From positions 3,185,394 through 3,249,393 of the forward strand of contig CM035310.1 of assembly GCA_002900995.3 (NCBI GenBank): a stretch of DNA of 64,000 nt. The letters run 5' to 3'. This stretch comes from Ganoderma boninense (taxonomy: Eukaryota > Basidiomycota > Agaricomycetes > Polyporales > Polyporaceae). A program made the translations under genes and the position numbers. The notes under the pieces were generated by a model. That model was not told where the DNA came from and ran no database searches. It was given only the letters and a program-made list of their open reading frames with translations. Positions 1-12,534 of this stretch are shown here, piece after piece. Position 1 is the first letter of the stretch, and every line of letters starts with the position of its first letter.

Positions 1-600
1 AGTTGTCGGCGATCAGCCGTGCGGGTACTACGCTCACGAAGGTATCGCGTGCGTGCTCGCGTGGGGAGAGGGAACTCGGGCGGGGAGGTGAAGCGCGCGG
101 TCGCGATCGTGGTGATTCGGTGCGGGAACCTCGGGCCGTGAGTCCCGTCTTCGGAAAATGTTGGTGCTGAGAGGAATGCTTCCGCTTCTGGCAGAATCGT
201 TTCGGCCTTCAAAGCTTCATATGCTTGTGCCAGCAGGACATCCCGCGATACCTCCCCGGACACGGGACCGGGCTTGGATGCCTGTGTGGCGCGTAAGCGT
301 TCCCGTTGTTCCTCAGGCTGTCCGTCGATTGCGCGAAGATGATGCTGACACGACACAAACTTGGATTTTTCTGCAGGGCGGTCTCGACCACTCTCGCGAT
401 GCTGGCATTCGCGTGGCTGAATCGGAAAAAGATCGCACAGTGCGAACGGAGGGGGACCACAGAGGACATGGCGAGCGAGTTCGTCGAGATGGGCTTGAAC
501 GCTTCGCCCTTGTACAGGTAAGTAAGGCAGATTTCTCCTGAGTTCACGAGTAACCTGTTCTCTTAGTGATCAGTAATAATATTTCAGGTATACGATGTGA
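1..600 (+). pseudogene. 3' end of an MFS transporter (anion:cation symporter / allantoate permease type), decayed
   Basis: The reading frames encode the last quarter of a Dal5/Tna1-type major facilitator: a GGEVKRAVAI segment near 79-108, a GNLG motif near 125-136, QQDIPRYLPGHGTGLG near 235-275, then a final membrane helix and a charged tail ending ASPLYRYTM. This matches the C-terminus of plasma-membrane carboxylate/vitamin permeases. Plausible introns are about 138-201, 293-376 and 518-587, with the stop at 598-600. The frame has to change at least once and probably twice: between the LAWGEG and GGEVKRA segments (about 62-75), and between IVSAF and the QQDIPRY segment (about 205-235). No combination of GT-AG introns that I tried repairs this. 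The 5' part lies outside the window. I read it as a decaying gene; assembly error is the alternative. Confidence 0.55.
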
Positions 601-2296
601 GAAACCACTCTGTGCCGAAGTTCAGAACGTTCAGAGCCGGGTCTTCGAGGGGCGGCAGCTTGCTGATCTCGGGCTAGTCTCTACTTAACCAAGACCGTCC
701 AGGCGATCGCAGTGTAACGTCCAGGGGAGGCGTTTGTGTCGAACTCGGAACCTAAGTCTTGGTGCTGTGTGGAGGTAAGTATTCTAGATCGAGTTTAAGG
801 AACGCAGGCAGTCGTAGTCGTATCGCCAAGGAGGAAAACATAGTACTCCGGATCCATTGGAAGGATCACACAATGCGAAGACTTGCTGGTACGGATCAAG
901 CACCCCAGATATTGCAGTGAAGCAGCGTGAAATGAGAGTCGGAGCAGTGGCATATCTAAATCTACAGGACATGCTGGGTGAGGATAAGAGTCTAGAGCAA
1001 GGGCAAGTCCTGGGGCAGCGGCATGTGAGTTACTGGAGATTCAAAGATAGAGCGCTAAATACACGTGGCATGCTTGGTCCAATCACAGCGTGGGACACTT
1101 TACCAAGATTGACGGATGAAGTTTAAATTCTGGCTCGGCGAGTCCTCGAACTCAACATTACTGCACTGCTTTGCCAGAAGACGATCGATGATCTCTTGAC
1201 TTGTCACCCTGTTTTCAATGTCGAAAACAATCGTCACGAAGCCGAAATAAGCTTGCTCTTCTGGGAGTGTTTCGGGAGCGATCATCGATTGGCATGGTTC
1301 AAACTAGTAACCGGGGTATGGACGATCGAGCCATGATACCGTACGTTACCACTCATGCTCTATGGTCATGGGAGCGATAAGAGTCAGACTGAGATGACAT
1401 GTTGCTGCAGAGAGACCGTGATGTACGCCACGTCCTCAAAGCACCGAGGCGGCCAGATTTCATGTTTGCGCTTCAAGGAAACCCCGACCATGCACTCAAA
1501 TCCTTCATCCATCTCCACCTCCAGTCACCATTACCATTCTCTCCAGCTGTGAGAAAAATCACCTCGAGTGCGATTCGAATCGGGAGGCTCAAGTGGTTAT
1601 CCTGGTACCAAGGCACGGCTGAAATAGTATACGCAACCCATGCTGTGCCACCCTCGATACGATATGGGGCTAGGCGCCACATCAGAGATTTGGCTTTCGC
1701 CACTCCGCAGAGCCGATGCTTGCCTATTCTTGCGCATCTGTCATGATCGACTCGCCGGGGCCTTCTTTCAGACACATGACCTGGGGAACAAGTCCTTCTC
1801 CGGACACCCTGTGTGTGAGGTGAAGCTACCGGGCGTTGCCAAGGACGCCTGCGGTGGGCGTAATGTGGTATGTGGTGCGCCAGATTTCTACCACTTTATG
1901 TGGCGATGGGCTTACAGAACTTGACAGCATGCCTGGGAAGGCCCTCTGCAATGCAGACCTGCGTACATAGCCCTCTGTTCTGCCCTCCTACGTAGTGTCC
2001 GGCTGATATATCGATCCATCTCTGGTGGAGGGCAAGGACACTAAGTAGCGTTAGAGTGGTGCCGCTCAGCTCGCTACCTGTGGCAGATTCGATCCGTGGC
2101 TGATTATGGTTTGACTATACTTAAGTGCCTCGGCTCACGCCGTGGGGCCTCTATGATCCCGGTCGCAGTGCTTGCTGCTTTACCCCCTCCTACTCCGGCT
2201 CGCTTCGTCTCGACATTGTTGTGAAGACCACTCTGAACCGACGGCTCGCCATCTGCGTGCCCCCTCGCAGGAGCCTCGCCACGCAGCTTCGTCAAC
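601..2296. other. Intergenic, no recognised gene
   Basis: I see only short, unrelated frames here. The minus frame 1100-1285 (about 60 codons, acidic) looks somewhat protein-like but matches nothing I know and has no convincing neighbouring exon. Confidence 0.4.
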
Positions 2297-4585
2297 ATGG
2301 GTGCCGACCTCGCGGTGACCGTCGGCGCGCTTCTGATCGGGGTGCTCGTAACAGCCGTGTAAGTTGTCTCCGTTATAGTAGGACTCCGCCCTATCGTCCC
2401 TACCCCCGCGCATTAACACCCTGTTGCACGCAGCGGATACGGTATCACGACCATGCAGACTTACATGTACATCGTCCAGTTTCCAAGAGACCCATGGCTC
2501 ATCAAGTCGACGGTACGTATAGTTACGTGTATGCGTGCCTGCGCCTGTCCTGATCGCTTTCGACACCGTGCTGCAGGTTTGGTCCTTGCTGTACGTCCCA
2601 TGTCCTCTTTTCAAGCGGCGTCCGTGCTCAAGCGACTCGCTCCCCGAAGCGCGTTGGACACGACGCACGTCATGCTCAGTTGGCACATGATATACTACTA
2701 CCTCATCCTCAACTTCGACAACCCTTCCGCTCTGGACGACTCTGTGTGGTAAGAACCCTTGCCTTCAACTCTCGTCGCCCTGGGCACTACACTGAGCACT
2801 AAGCACCTCTCGCCACGCTTCGCAGGAGCTTCGATGTATGTGCACCTATCCTGCAAAGCGCGCCTTCCTAACACCGTGCTCACCCTCAAATCCGCCGGTA
2901 GGTCACGATCGTCCTCACAGTGAGTCTCCAGTCCTCCCGACACTACGCGCACATGGCTCGCTTACACAACGCTTCAGGCAGTGATCACGGTCATCGTGCA
3001 TTGTTTCTACGCCCGCAGGGTATTCATACGTGCGTCCTCCCTCTCCGCGATCCAAATGCTAGCGTCCTTACACCGCATGCAGTGGGCGGCGGGAACTGGA
3101 TCATCACCGCCATCATAGTAAGGACATGCAGTTCTGCAGCCATAAGCATACTCGATACAAGGCCTAAACCCCGACCTCGCAGCTCTGCCTTTCCGCGGTC
3201 AGGCTGGTCTTCGGCTGCAGTAAGTCTGAGTCCGCCGCGCTTGCGACGCGATGACCGCCCGCTCACGCCTCCTTGCCTCCAGTTGTCTGTGCGAAGATGT
3301 AGGGTCCCCCTTCTCCATTCTCCTCCTCGCCTCCTGCTGCGAGACACGGTGGGAACTCTCGCGCTCACATCGCGTTGTGCACAGATTACGGTTCAGGGAC
3401 CTCAAGGAGCTCCCGGAGGAGATCGGGCCCCTGGTCGGCACCGCGCTCGGGGCGGGGACGCTCGCGGACTGCATCATCACGGGCACGCTTGTGTACTATC
3501 TCCGGGGGTACAAGTCTGGCTTCAACAAGTGCGTCGTCCTCGCGATCATGCGTCTGACCTGACCGTGTGTCGCTGACATTCCCTTTCCCCGTCAGTCGGT
3601 AGGTCTGGATGTATGCGAGCCGTCCCCCTTCGCTCATCTCCTGTGGTTTTTGTGTTGGCAGCATGGACACGGTGCGTCCTTCGCGTTCTCTGCCAGAGCC
3701 CGATCCATGTCGCTGATGGCGGCCCTTTCGCCCTAGGTCCTGGACAAGATCACGTACTGGACGGTCAACAACGGCATGCTCACGAGCATCGTCGGGCTCG
3801 TCGTCATCCTCACCTTCTGCACCATGCCGACGAACATGGTCTACCTCTCCGTCCACCTCCTCCTCAGCAAACGTGCGTCCCTCCCTCTCTCCCCGCCCTC
3901 TCCCTGCGGCGTACATTCTAACAGGGTTCTTATCTGCGCAGTGTACGCGAACTCGCTCCTCGCAACGTGAGTCCACGCGCCATCCCGATCTCGCCGCCCA
4001 TCCGTGCCCCCAGCAGCTAGTAGCTGACCGCGCCGTCCCCTTCCCTCGCCCCCAGCCTGAACTTCCGTGCCTCGCACTACGGGCGTGGCATCGACACCGA
4101 CGCGACCTCGCGCGCCAGGTCCACCAGCCTGAGTTTCCGGCACAGCGCAGCCGGGCGCGGGGAGTCGCTCGCGTTCACGAGCGACGGCAACCTGAAGACC
4201 AACCAGGTGCGCCCCGATCAGGCTCCTCTTTTTGCGTCGCGACTGACGCGCACGCGTGGCAGACGCTCTCCTCGTCCGCGCGCGCCGCCCCCACGGTGCA
4301 CATCCTCACGACGACCGCGACGGACCACTGCTATCCCCCTGCCGCGCCCGGCCTCGGCAAGGACGGGCTGGGGATGGGGCTCGACCGGGTGCGTGTCGAA
4401 TATTCATGCTTCGTGTGCTGCGGCGACTGTGGTGTGCGTTCTGTGCGTTCCGGTGTGCTGACACTGCTCGCTGCTCGCTGCTTGCTGTTTGTGTGTTGCA
4501 GGACGGCATGCTCCACCACGTCGGGTACGAGCTGGAGGCGGCCTCGTCGGACTCGACCCCCGCCGGCTCGCCGCACGTCGCATGA
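2297..4585 (+). CDS. DUF6534-type seven-helix membrane protein
   Basis: This is a many-exon gene for a basidiomycete integral membrane protein of the DUF6534 type, a family of unknown function greatly expanded in mushrooms. The start at 2297 (MGADLAVTVGALLIG) opens directly into the first helix. Diagnostic stretches in order are GYGITTMQTYMYIVQFPRDPW, DTTHVMLSWHMIYYYLILNF, AVITVIVHCFYARRVFIL, GGGNWIITAII, ADCIITGTLVYYLRG, NNGMLTSIVGLVVILTFC, MVYLSVHLLLSK and LYANSLLATLNFR, followed by a Ser/Thr-rich cytosolic tail. Exons I could set: 2297-2358, 2434-2512, 2577-2590, 2650-2748, 2826-2835, 2902-2919, 2978-3029, 3083-3117, about 3183-3219, about 3388-3528, 3662-3671, 3737-3872, 3942-3966, 4056-4206, 4263-4388 and 4502-4585. 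Several exons are only 10-18 nt. The junction between 3183 and 3400 is not resolved, because the phases do not match with the obvious sites. Confidence 0.85.
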
Positions 4586-5401
4586 GCGCACGCGCGGATC
4601 CAGGGTATGCAGACCGCGCCCCGCGGTCTAGTCGGCCCCGCGGTGTGGCGGATACGGCTCCGGCGACGCGCGTGCCATACGCAGCAGACGAACCGTGCTC
4701 ACCGACACCGACGTGCGGCCGCGTAGTACGTCTAGATCGAGGCGGCGGCGGCGAGCGCCGGTCCCCGACGTCGACTCTGATGGCGGATAGTCTGCTCGGC
4801 GACTCGGGGGGGATCGCAGGCGACAGTTGAGCATAGCGAGGCTTCGAGGGAATGAATGCGTAGTATCTGTTGTCTTGCTGGAGCCCGGGGATAGCGGCAA
4901 TTGGCGGCACTGGCAGAGCAGAGGCGGCTTCGACTTGACGGGAGACGAGATGTATTATGATTGTTATTGCCAGACAGGGAGCTCCGAGTCCACAATGACC
5001 ATTCGACTCTACTGGTGGGATCCTTCCGCATGTGGGAACGCAGCTGGGTATGTTATTATTTCCCTTAACTCACTTGGTGGCCCAGCGTTCTTCTCATTCT
5101 CCAGATGTTGCGAGACATGGACGAAGATGGAGTTCTGTATGTAGGGGACGTTCCTGGCTCGGTTTTGGGCCTAGTAGCCGCCCAGGGAACGATGGATGCT
5201 GAGTCCCACGGTCCGAGGCCACCGACGACAATTGGACTCCGCGAACGGCGGCTTCCGAAAAACATGGCTTTGCACATGTACTTAAGTACGTACGTACGGG
5301 GACAGGTGTCATATAAAGAGAGCGAGGCGACACCCTCGTTACTGCTACACCGATAGCTCCCCCTTTCCAACGTCCCGGTTGGACACTCGAGACCTTTCCG
5401 G
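4586..5401. other. Intergenic; upstream region of the GMC gene
   Basis: No gene seen. It is GC-rich up to about 4830 and then of mixed composition. It should hold the terminator of the DUF6534 gene and the promoter of the GMC gene downstream. Confidence 0.5.
5312..5317 (+). promoter_or_regulatory. TATA box of the first GMC gene
   Basis: TATAAA lies 85 bp before the ATG at 5402, in the sequence context CATATAAAGAGAG. The position is usual for a fungal TATA promoter with a short 5' UTR. Confidence 0.5.
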
Positions 5402-7522
5402 ATGACAAGTTTTCCGGAGTTTCGCGTTCAGGATGTCGGGGTGCAGCTATTGACCTCTTCAGACGAGATCGCAGACTCGGACCAGCACACCTATGATTAC
5501 ATTATCGTCGGTGGTACGTGTTCCAGTGCTCTCTGCATATTTTCTACTCATTAGGAGTTTCACAGGGGGGACGTCGGGGTCTGTGCTTGCGTCGCGGCTA
5601 AGCGAAGATCCCCATACGTCCGTCCTTCTCTTGGAGAAGGGTCCTCTGGCAGACTCTTGGACGTCCCGCATACCCCTGATAGGCGGTAACCCGAGTAGCA
5701 AAGACTATCTGGGCATCGCGTGGCAGTCTGTGCCTCAACCAAATATCAATAATCGTTCGGTGTCCATCATGAGAGGTGAGGCTCTTGGCGGAGCTTCTCG
5801 CATCAACGGTACGCTCTATACTCGAGGTCAGTACGCTTTTTCATCACGATCATTCCTACGTTTTCAGCTGAAACAGTCAATAGGAACACCCGGCGACTAC
5901 AACCGCTGGGAGGCGCTCGGAAACACTGGGTGGGGATACAAGGATCTTGAACCCTACTTCGTGAAGTCGGAGAGGACTGAAACTCACCAGGAGTCAGAAT
6001 TCAGGGGAAAGGATGGTAAGGACATCTGTCATCTACTAGTTTCTTCGCTGATATGGGTCACACTCCAGGTCTATGGAAGAACAAGAAGGTCGAAACTCCA
6101 TTCAGGACCGCCGTACAGTGAGTGGTGGGATTCGATATCCGGCCTTCACTCACCCTAAGCCAGCATCGATGAAGCCATGCGGCGGATGGGTTTTGAACAT
6201 GTACAAGACTTCAATGATCCGAAGGCGCCTGCAGCTTGTACTGGCACTCTAGACATCATCGTCGACTCGAGGTCTCGTCGTCAGTCCACCTACGCGAGCT
6301 TCATTCCTCCTGAGGTGGCCCAAGCGCGACGGGAACGACTGAAGGTCTGCACCAGGGCTCTTGTGAAGCGTGTGCAGCTGGACGATTTGAGCGGAGGCGT
6401 GCGCGCGACGGGTGTTGTCTTCGAGTCTATGGATCCCGAACAGGATGCCGGTCAAGAATTCTTTGCGAAAGCTCGGAGCGAGGTTATTGTTTGTGCTGGT
6501 GCACTCGTATCGCCTCAGGTCCTGATGCTGAGGTGAGTCAGCAGTGTGTTGGCACACAAATGTGAATGTTCTTGCCTGATAAAGTCCCTGACGTCGACAG
6601 TGGTATTGGTCCAAAGGAACATCTTCACGAGATTGGCATCGACGTCGTTCGAGATATGCCAGCTGTAGGTTCTCATCTGGTGAGCTATACTCTTGAATAT
6701 CCCGTTGCGCTTCACTGACATATGACATAGCAAGACCATATCGGACTCCCTGTCGAGTTTACAGTTCCTATCGAAGACTCGCTCCATCATCTTCAATCGA
6801 GCCCGATGAAAGCCCTCGTCGAGTTTCTCAAGTATCTCTTCCTTGGCACAGGCCTCCTCTCCTCCGCGTTCCAGTTTTCGTCGACATTCATCCCTACTAG
6901 ACTACTACGCGACGACCTTACGATAGCGAAGGAGGACCCACGCAATCTTGATACCACCCTTCCCGAAAATCGCCCCGACATAGAGTTCATGCACATCCCT
7001 GTCGACTGCATCCGCGCACAGATCTCCGGAAAGGGTGCTTTCACCTTCCTCGTCACGCTCATCCGACCGAAGTCCGAGGGTACGGTCCGTCTAGTATCCA
7101 ACGACGCTCGTACGCCCCCAGCAGTCGATCTCGGGTACTTTAATGTCTTGGAGGACTATGCGCCCTTGCGCGCCGGCGTGCGGCTCGCGCTGCGTGTCGC
7201 GGAGGACGTCCGCAAGCAGGGCTACCCGTTCACGGACTTGGTTGTTCCTGAGGTCGACAACGACGAGGGGATCGACAGCTTCATTCGGGAGAACGTCATG
7301 TCCTGCTTCCACTACACGTCTACCTGCCGGATGGGCCCCGAGCTCGACGGCTCGCGGCAGAGCGTCGTGGATGCGGAGCTGAAGGTGCATGGGGTGAAGG
7401 GACTGCGGGTGTGCGACGCGTCGGTCTTCCCTGAGATCGTCGGGTCTCATACCATGGCCCCTGCGGTCATGGTCGCCGAGAAGTGTGCAGAGATGATCAA
7501 GGCAGCATGGATCCGACGTTAG
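5402..7522 (+). CDS. GMC oxidoreductase, aryl-alcohol oxidase-like
   Basis: FAD-dependent glucose-methanol-choline oxidoreductase of 597 residues, the usual length of fungal aryl-alcohol/alcohol oxidases. It would oxidise an alcohol to an aldehyde, passing electrons to oxygen or a quinone. The N-terminal Rossmann motif YIIVGGGTSG is at about residues 33-42, followed by the GMC signature MRGEALGGASRING. Near the C-terminus the catalytic pair is visible: His528 in FHYTSTCRMG and His574 in GSHTMAPAV. Exons: 5402-5513, 5566-5826, 5884-6015, 6071-6119, 6164-6532, 6601-6679 and 6731-7522; all phases agree. I see no signal peptide (MTSFPEFRVQD), so it may be intracellular, unlike secreted AAO. Exon lengths are nearly the same as in the paralogue at 15707-17813. 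The substrate cannot be told from sequence. Confidence 0.93.
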
Positions 7523-7958
7523 GCATCAGCTTGTACAGAGTGTGTTGCGGCTTCCAGTAAATGATGTATGAACCGTTCTACTACGCTCGCTGTTACACGG
7601 ACCCTCTATATCCCATGAGCCATTGTGCGCAGTGCGCCATCAAGTTCAGTCAGGCCTGTCATTATCTGCGCCCCGACCCAACCTACATTGCGACACCGAC
7701 ATGCTTTATAGCACTCTGCGGAGACGGAGATAAGGCGGAAGGGACGGGGATGGCAGTCCGAGTCTCATGCATATGCATGATGATTGCCATGGAAGGACGG
7801 CGTTGACCAGCTTGGGCTTGCTCAGGTCAATAGGACGGAAATTCTGTTATATTGTTGTTTCTAGCACACACACTCGAGGCAGAGATACTAATGGCAACAG
7901 ACATTGGGGACAGAAGATCCACATCTAGAGTCACAACACTTGCGGTAGCCATCCTGCT
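7523..7958. other. Convergent intergenic spacer
   Basis: This lies between the 3' ends of the GMC gene (plus) and the P450 (minus). The frame 7561-7806 has no recognisable content. Confidence 0.4.
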
Positions 7959-10031
7959 CTACGTTTCCTGAACATCACTATGCCGTCTCGAGCAGGTAGG
8001 AATGGAGAACCCCATGCAGGTCTCTTTCGGTCGCTTACCATCTCCCCCAAGCTTCAAGTCATAGTGGACGATGATGTTTGCCAGGATGACCTTCATTTCC
8101 ATCACAGCGAAGAACTGGCCGGGGCTAGTATCCAGAGAACTAGTCAGTGCTAGTCCTGTGCAGACTGACAGGACGGTTGCAGCGACGTACCAAGCATGCG
8201 CACCGTATCCCCATGGGAGATAGGTCGCAGAAGCGGTTGTGTACTGGTGCTTTATAGTGTCCCCGTCCTCCTCCCGCATGCGAGAGAATCGGAAAGGATC
8301 AAACTCGTCTGCATCTCGATAGTACTTCTCGTCGTGGTGCATCGGGCCGTACGCAGCGACGAGGACTGTCCCTTTCGGTACGAATGTCCCGTCACTCAAC
8401 CATACATCCTTCATTGCCTTCTTCATGAGTGACGCTGTGCAACGACGAAGTAGCAACGTCAGTGCGCATATCATCAATTATACGAGCCGCGATACACGAT
8501 CACATACTCAGTCCAATGCTCGTGTACCGTTGCGACTCCTTCATGAAGCTGTCGAGCTTGGCCATTTTGCTGAGAGATGCTGCTGTCCAACCTTCCGAGG
8601 ATACCAGTGCCTCGACCTCTGTTCTGAGTGCTTCGTGGGTATCTGGCGAGGCTGCCAGATGGTATAGCACATGCGTAAGCGTCTAGTCGAAGGAGCGTGA
8701 ATGAGCACAACAACAGTGAGAGATGCGCTAGAGACAGACATTCGTAGTCGAGTTGATAGCCGCAAAGTTGGATCCTAAGAGGCGGTCGAGGACGTAGTCA
8801 TCCTACCTGCCCTTGGAAATAGCTCTATCCAGTATCCATTGCAGCATGTCATCCTGCGGAAGCTTATGAGATTGCTGCTGGCCGTTGCAAAGGTGTGCGT
8901 ACTGGTTTCCCAGGCCACTCTCTTCCGTACTCCTCCATTAAGCGCTTCCGTTGCTCAATTGCGGGGGTGAGCACGAGCAGAGCTGCAGCCACGTTTTCGG
9001 GCACTTTGCTCACCCTCGGTCCAAGTGTTCTGTTATACAACGTAAGCTCAATGTGGCGGTCGACAACGTACGTCTGCGCACTTTTTTAGGAACTTTGGGA
9101 TGATATTCATGATGACGGCGGTCTTCATAAAGTCTGCCAAGTACTTGTTCACAATAGATTGATATCGTTCGTCGTGGCCTGGAATCTCAACGTCAAATAC
9201 GATTCTGATGACGCATGAGATGAACGCACATAGAGGAAAACCGACAAATACACGGCTGGTACTTCGAGCGGTGATGTTCTGCAGCAGATTCCAGGCGTTC
9301 ATCGTCGACCAGTCTAAACCACTTAAAGCTATAAGCCTCGACACATTATCAAGATAAAGCAGGCATACCGTCATTACCAGAGATATATTCCTGAAGTGCA
9401 CACTGCACTTCTTCTGCTATGATCGGGACGGAGCTGGGGAGACCACGGGTAAGGTTTTCTTTGATGATAGTCGACGACTCGTGACCTGTGCCAGCAAGCA
9501 TCTCTGGGCCCGCAGTATAGGCGGTCTGACTGAACTGCGATCGTACAGTGTCCGCGTCAAGCGTGAATTCAAGTTGAGAGATGAGAACAAGAACCCACCT
9601 CTCGGATTCCCTCATACGTCGACAGCTCATCATCGGGGCGCTTCCTGATGTCCTCGATCATCTGCGGCCCGCAGACGACGACAACCCACTTATTAAGCAG
9701 AGGTACTTTGAAGACAGATTCGTGATACTGTCGCATGATCCGTGAGCTTCGCAGAGTCAGAGACACACATAGACGACGAACTCACTGTTTTGTAACCCTC
9801 AGAGTCCAGCAGCGTCTTTGAATGGTGCACGAAGTGGAGCGCGGCGTGCATAGAGAACATGGGAAGCGAAGACCCCCCTATCGTCGGTATCGAGTGCAGC
9901 TGTGCGGTAGTAAGATTTCTGACTAATGTTCAACAACCATGGGTAGACCTACAGGATTCGTGTACCAGTGGAAGAAAACCAGACCGCAAAGACACACCAC
10001 GGCCCGAGGCGGTCCAAAAGACGTAGTCCAT
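7959..10031 (-). pseudogene. Cytochrome P450 (ent-kaurene-oxidase-like) with an in-frame stop
   Basis: Reading on the minus strand, the exons give an almost complete microsomal-type P450: a membrane-anchor-like segment ending FFHWYTNP (about 9950-10010), HSIPTIGGSS (about 9890), the SRVFVGFPLC block (about 9240), an I-helix segment NFAAINSTTNTLTHVLYHLAA (8650-8790; here Asn-Ser replaces the usual Thr-Thr), a K-helix-like KLDSFMKESQR, the PERF-like DEFDPFRFSRMR (about 8290), and the haem loop LPWGYGAHACPGQFF. The haem Cys codon is split by an intron at 8125-8190. A TAG at 8815-8813 interrupts the frame between ISKGR and DDYVLDRLL. The only GT-AG alternative there is 32 bp and puts the next exon out of frame. 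The ATG at 10031 is also one base out of frame with the hydrophobic anchor. Everything else is conserved, so decay is recent, or there is a sequencing error. Confidence 0.75.
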
Positions 10032-11312
10032 GGTGAATGGCTGCAAATGTGGATAGGTGGATGGGTCGTCGTCAACCGTTTGTTAGACAAGGGCGGGGGG
10101 GTAGGGAGGCAGACTGCTTGGACGGTGGTGAAGAAGCGGCAAGCACCAGAGCAACGTGACGCCTATTAGCATAGAGTTCACGGCGGTGTTCGTTTCGAGA
10201 AGCCCAATTACCTTCGTGCCCGGGGACCCGTAAAAATACTAAGCGAAGCCCCGTCAGTGCATGCTTTCTGGCTTCCCGATGAGCTCGACTGCAAAATGGG
10301 TGTGCGCCATCCACATGTCGGCATTTGATGCTTGTGGCGGTCCGTGTCTACAAGGCTGTCCTTCTACTCCCGAGTAAAGTTCCCGAGGGCGCCAGGTGGA
10401 GAAGATTTTGGGAACAGTAGAGCTCGGGTGGATGGTACAACGCGAAGAGGCTGTCCATATCAGAGTATAAAAATGATATCAGACATTTTTAAGTATGCCG
10501 GTCCCTCTAAATATCGTGTCGACGTCTTCGACCTCGACGCGGGTGGCACGGCCCACTGCCGCGGTCTTGCAGTGCTCCACAGCTTGATACTCTCTGAGAG
10601 TTTGCCATTAATATATGATCTTGAGATTCACATCGGACGCAATGGGTCAGTCAGCTTTCACCGTCCTACCACAGCCACTCGAGAACTTTAACTTTGCGTC
10701 CTCGCGACCGAAAGTCAAACCCAGTCAACCCCGGTAACACCTGACACCATCCCGCTCCGCTATGTCTGAATTGCTGTGCAATACAAGATTCGAAGCCACC
10801 CACAGCTCTGTGATGCTACCTGAGGCTACTCCTCAGATGGTCGAAGTAGTCATCCCCATTCTGCTGTACACATGCTGCTCTGACGCATCTATATCCAGAC
10901 GCTTCTTAGACTTCGACCACCACTCAGCTGCTGTCAATAGCACTTACATCACTGTGTTTTCGTACGAGCGTTCATCTCAAATCAGCACATTGGGGACACG
11001 AATTCTTGTGTGTGTATGCTCCAAACGCTGACCTGCTAGCGCATGCCCATGATCTCCGACGTGATCAGGCTTCCATCCACTGCACCAAGGGTCACAGACA
11101 ACGAATTCTAATCTTGAATTGGACCATAGATCAATTCTCCGACGCCATGTGTGCAATTCCCAAACGATAGCCCACCGACCCGTCTCTAGCAATAGACGGG
11201 ACCGCTCAGTGTTTGCTTGTCCTTAAATATACCCAAGATTCTTCGATGAGTGGCGACAAGGTCTGGCACTCCTTCTCCCCACGACCATCCACGACGCCCT
11301 CCTACCTGCTTA
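10032..11312. other. Intergenic; upstream region of the membrane-protein gene
   Basis: No gene recognised. A TATA-like TTAAATATA at about 11223-11231 lies roughly 85 bp before the ATG at 11313. Confidence 0.4.
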
Positions 11313-12534
11313 ATGTCTGCCGGGATCCCGACAAATTCACCTCCCGCGTCCTCGTCCTTCCCCACAGCAGCCCTGCAACCCCTCATTGACGGGCTCGAAG
11401 GGCCAGTCAATGCGATGCTGCTGAACGCGATATGGTGCTCATTCCTCCTTCCCATCATCGTCGCCCTGCTTCTGTCCAATTCACGGAACTGGAGGACACC
11501 CGTCTTTGTAATGAACGTCTGTGCGGTTGCGCTTGGCTTGGCCTTCGGCATCATCACGGTGTACCTGCAGGTACCTACTCATCTCCTCACTCCTTGTCTC
11601 GCAGCGACAAATGCTGACTCCGGGCTGCAGAAGAGAAGCATCGCCCTGGATCCGGTGGGGCCGAGGCTCCTCTTGGCGATAACATGCCTCTATTTCTGCG
11701 TCCCGATCTGCACCCAGTCGATCCTCCTCGTCCGGGTCATCGCTGTGTACCCTCCGCGGCAGATCAGCTGGGCTCGACGCGTGGTCATATACGGCACGTT
11801 CGCGACGGTTCAAACCGCTCGCATTGTCAACGCCGTCGTAGACTTCGTCAAGATTTCTAGGGTCATCAACGACGCCTCCAACTTCCTCGTGGCAGAGGAA
11901 TCGGCTTGGACGATGCCTAACGACAAGGTGGAGTTCATCCTCCAGCTCGTTTACGACGTGTGAGTCCCTGGCCCTCTGGAGAGCTGCGGCACGTACGTCG
12001 CTGATCCAGAAGCATCCAGCTTCGCCTCAAGTCTGTTTCTCCTACGCCTCCACGAGGGCGGCGCCTTACGGACGAAAACAACCGGGCACCCCAGCGTCTT
12101 CACGGGGAACGAGCGCAGTACGTCGACTTCCGTGCCCACTACCTGGTGTCTTACATATCACATGTGCAGGCACGTACGCGTCGCGCCTCCGCGCGCTGTT
12201 CTGGATCGCCGTGTGCAACTTCGTCTTCCCCGTCATCCTGAACGTGGCCGTGATCGTGTTCCTCTTCCGGGACCCCGACCCCCAGCACGGCGTGAACGTC
12301 ATGGTCGTGAACGTCTACGTCGACATCATCTGCGTCCTCCTCGCCACCGTGTGGTGCTCGGGCACAAACTGGCAGACCGCGAGTGTTCCAGGGAACACAC
12401 CAACATCAGAGCTGCACGCCCATGTGCCCGAGGACGTGACCATCCAATCGCTCAGCACGGCGACGTTCGCACCCCCGAGCGTGCATCCGTCGCGCGTGCA
12501 GTTGGACGTGGAGATGGGCGAACTGACCAAGTGA
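11313..12534 (+). CDS. Seven-helix-type membrane protein, unclassified
   Basis: Hand-spliced protein of 349 residues from exons 11313-11570, 11631-11959, 12020-12117 and 12170-12534; phases agree. It has about seven hydrophobic segments, for example MLLNAIWCSFLLPIIVALLL, VFVMNVCAVALGLAFGIITV, LLLAITCLYFCVPICTQSILLV, FWIAVCNFVFPVILNVAVIVFL and VYVDIICVLLATVW. A polar, acidic C-terminal tail of about 60 residues ends EMGELTK. This layout is common among uncharacterised, receptor-like membrane proteins of agaricomycetes; I do not recognise a named domain. An upstream in-frame ATG at 11250 exists, but 11313 leaves the TATA-like element at a reasonable distance. The first intron (11571-11630, 60 bp) has no stop and could be retained. 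Confidence 0.75.

Noticed and set aside
3386..3976. 196-codon minus-strand frame
   Set aside because: Antisense of DUF6534 exons; highly charged low-complexity product.
8785..8816. 32-bp GT-AG intron that would remove the P450 stop
   Set aside because: Too short for this genome and it puts the following conserved segment out of frame.
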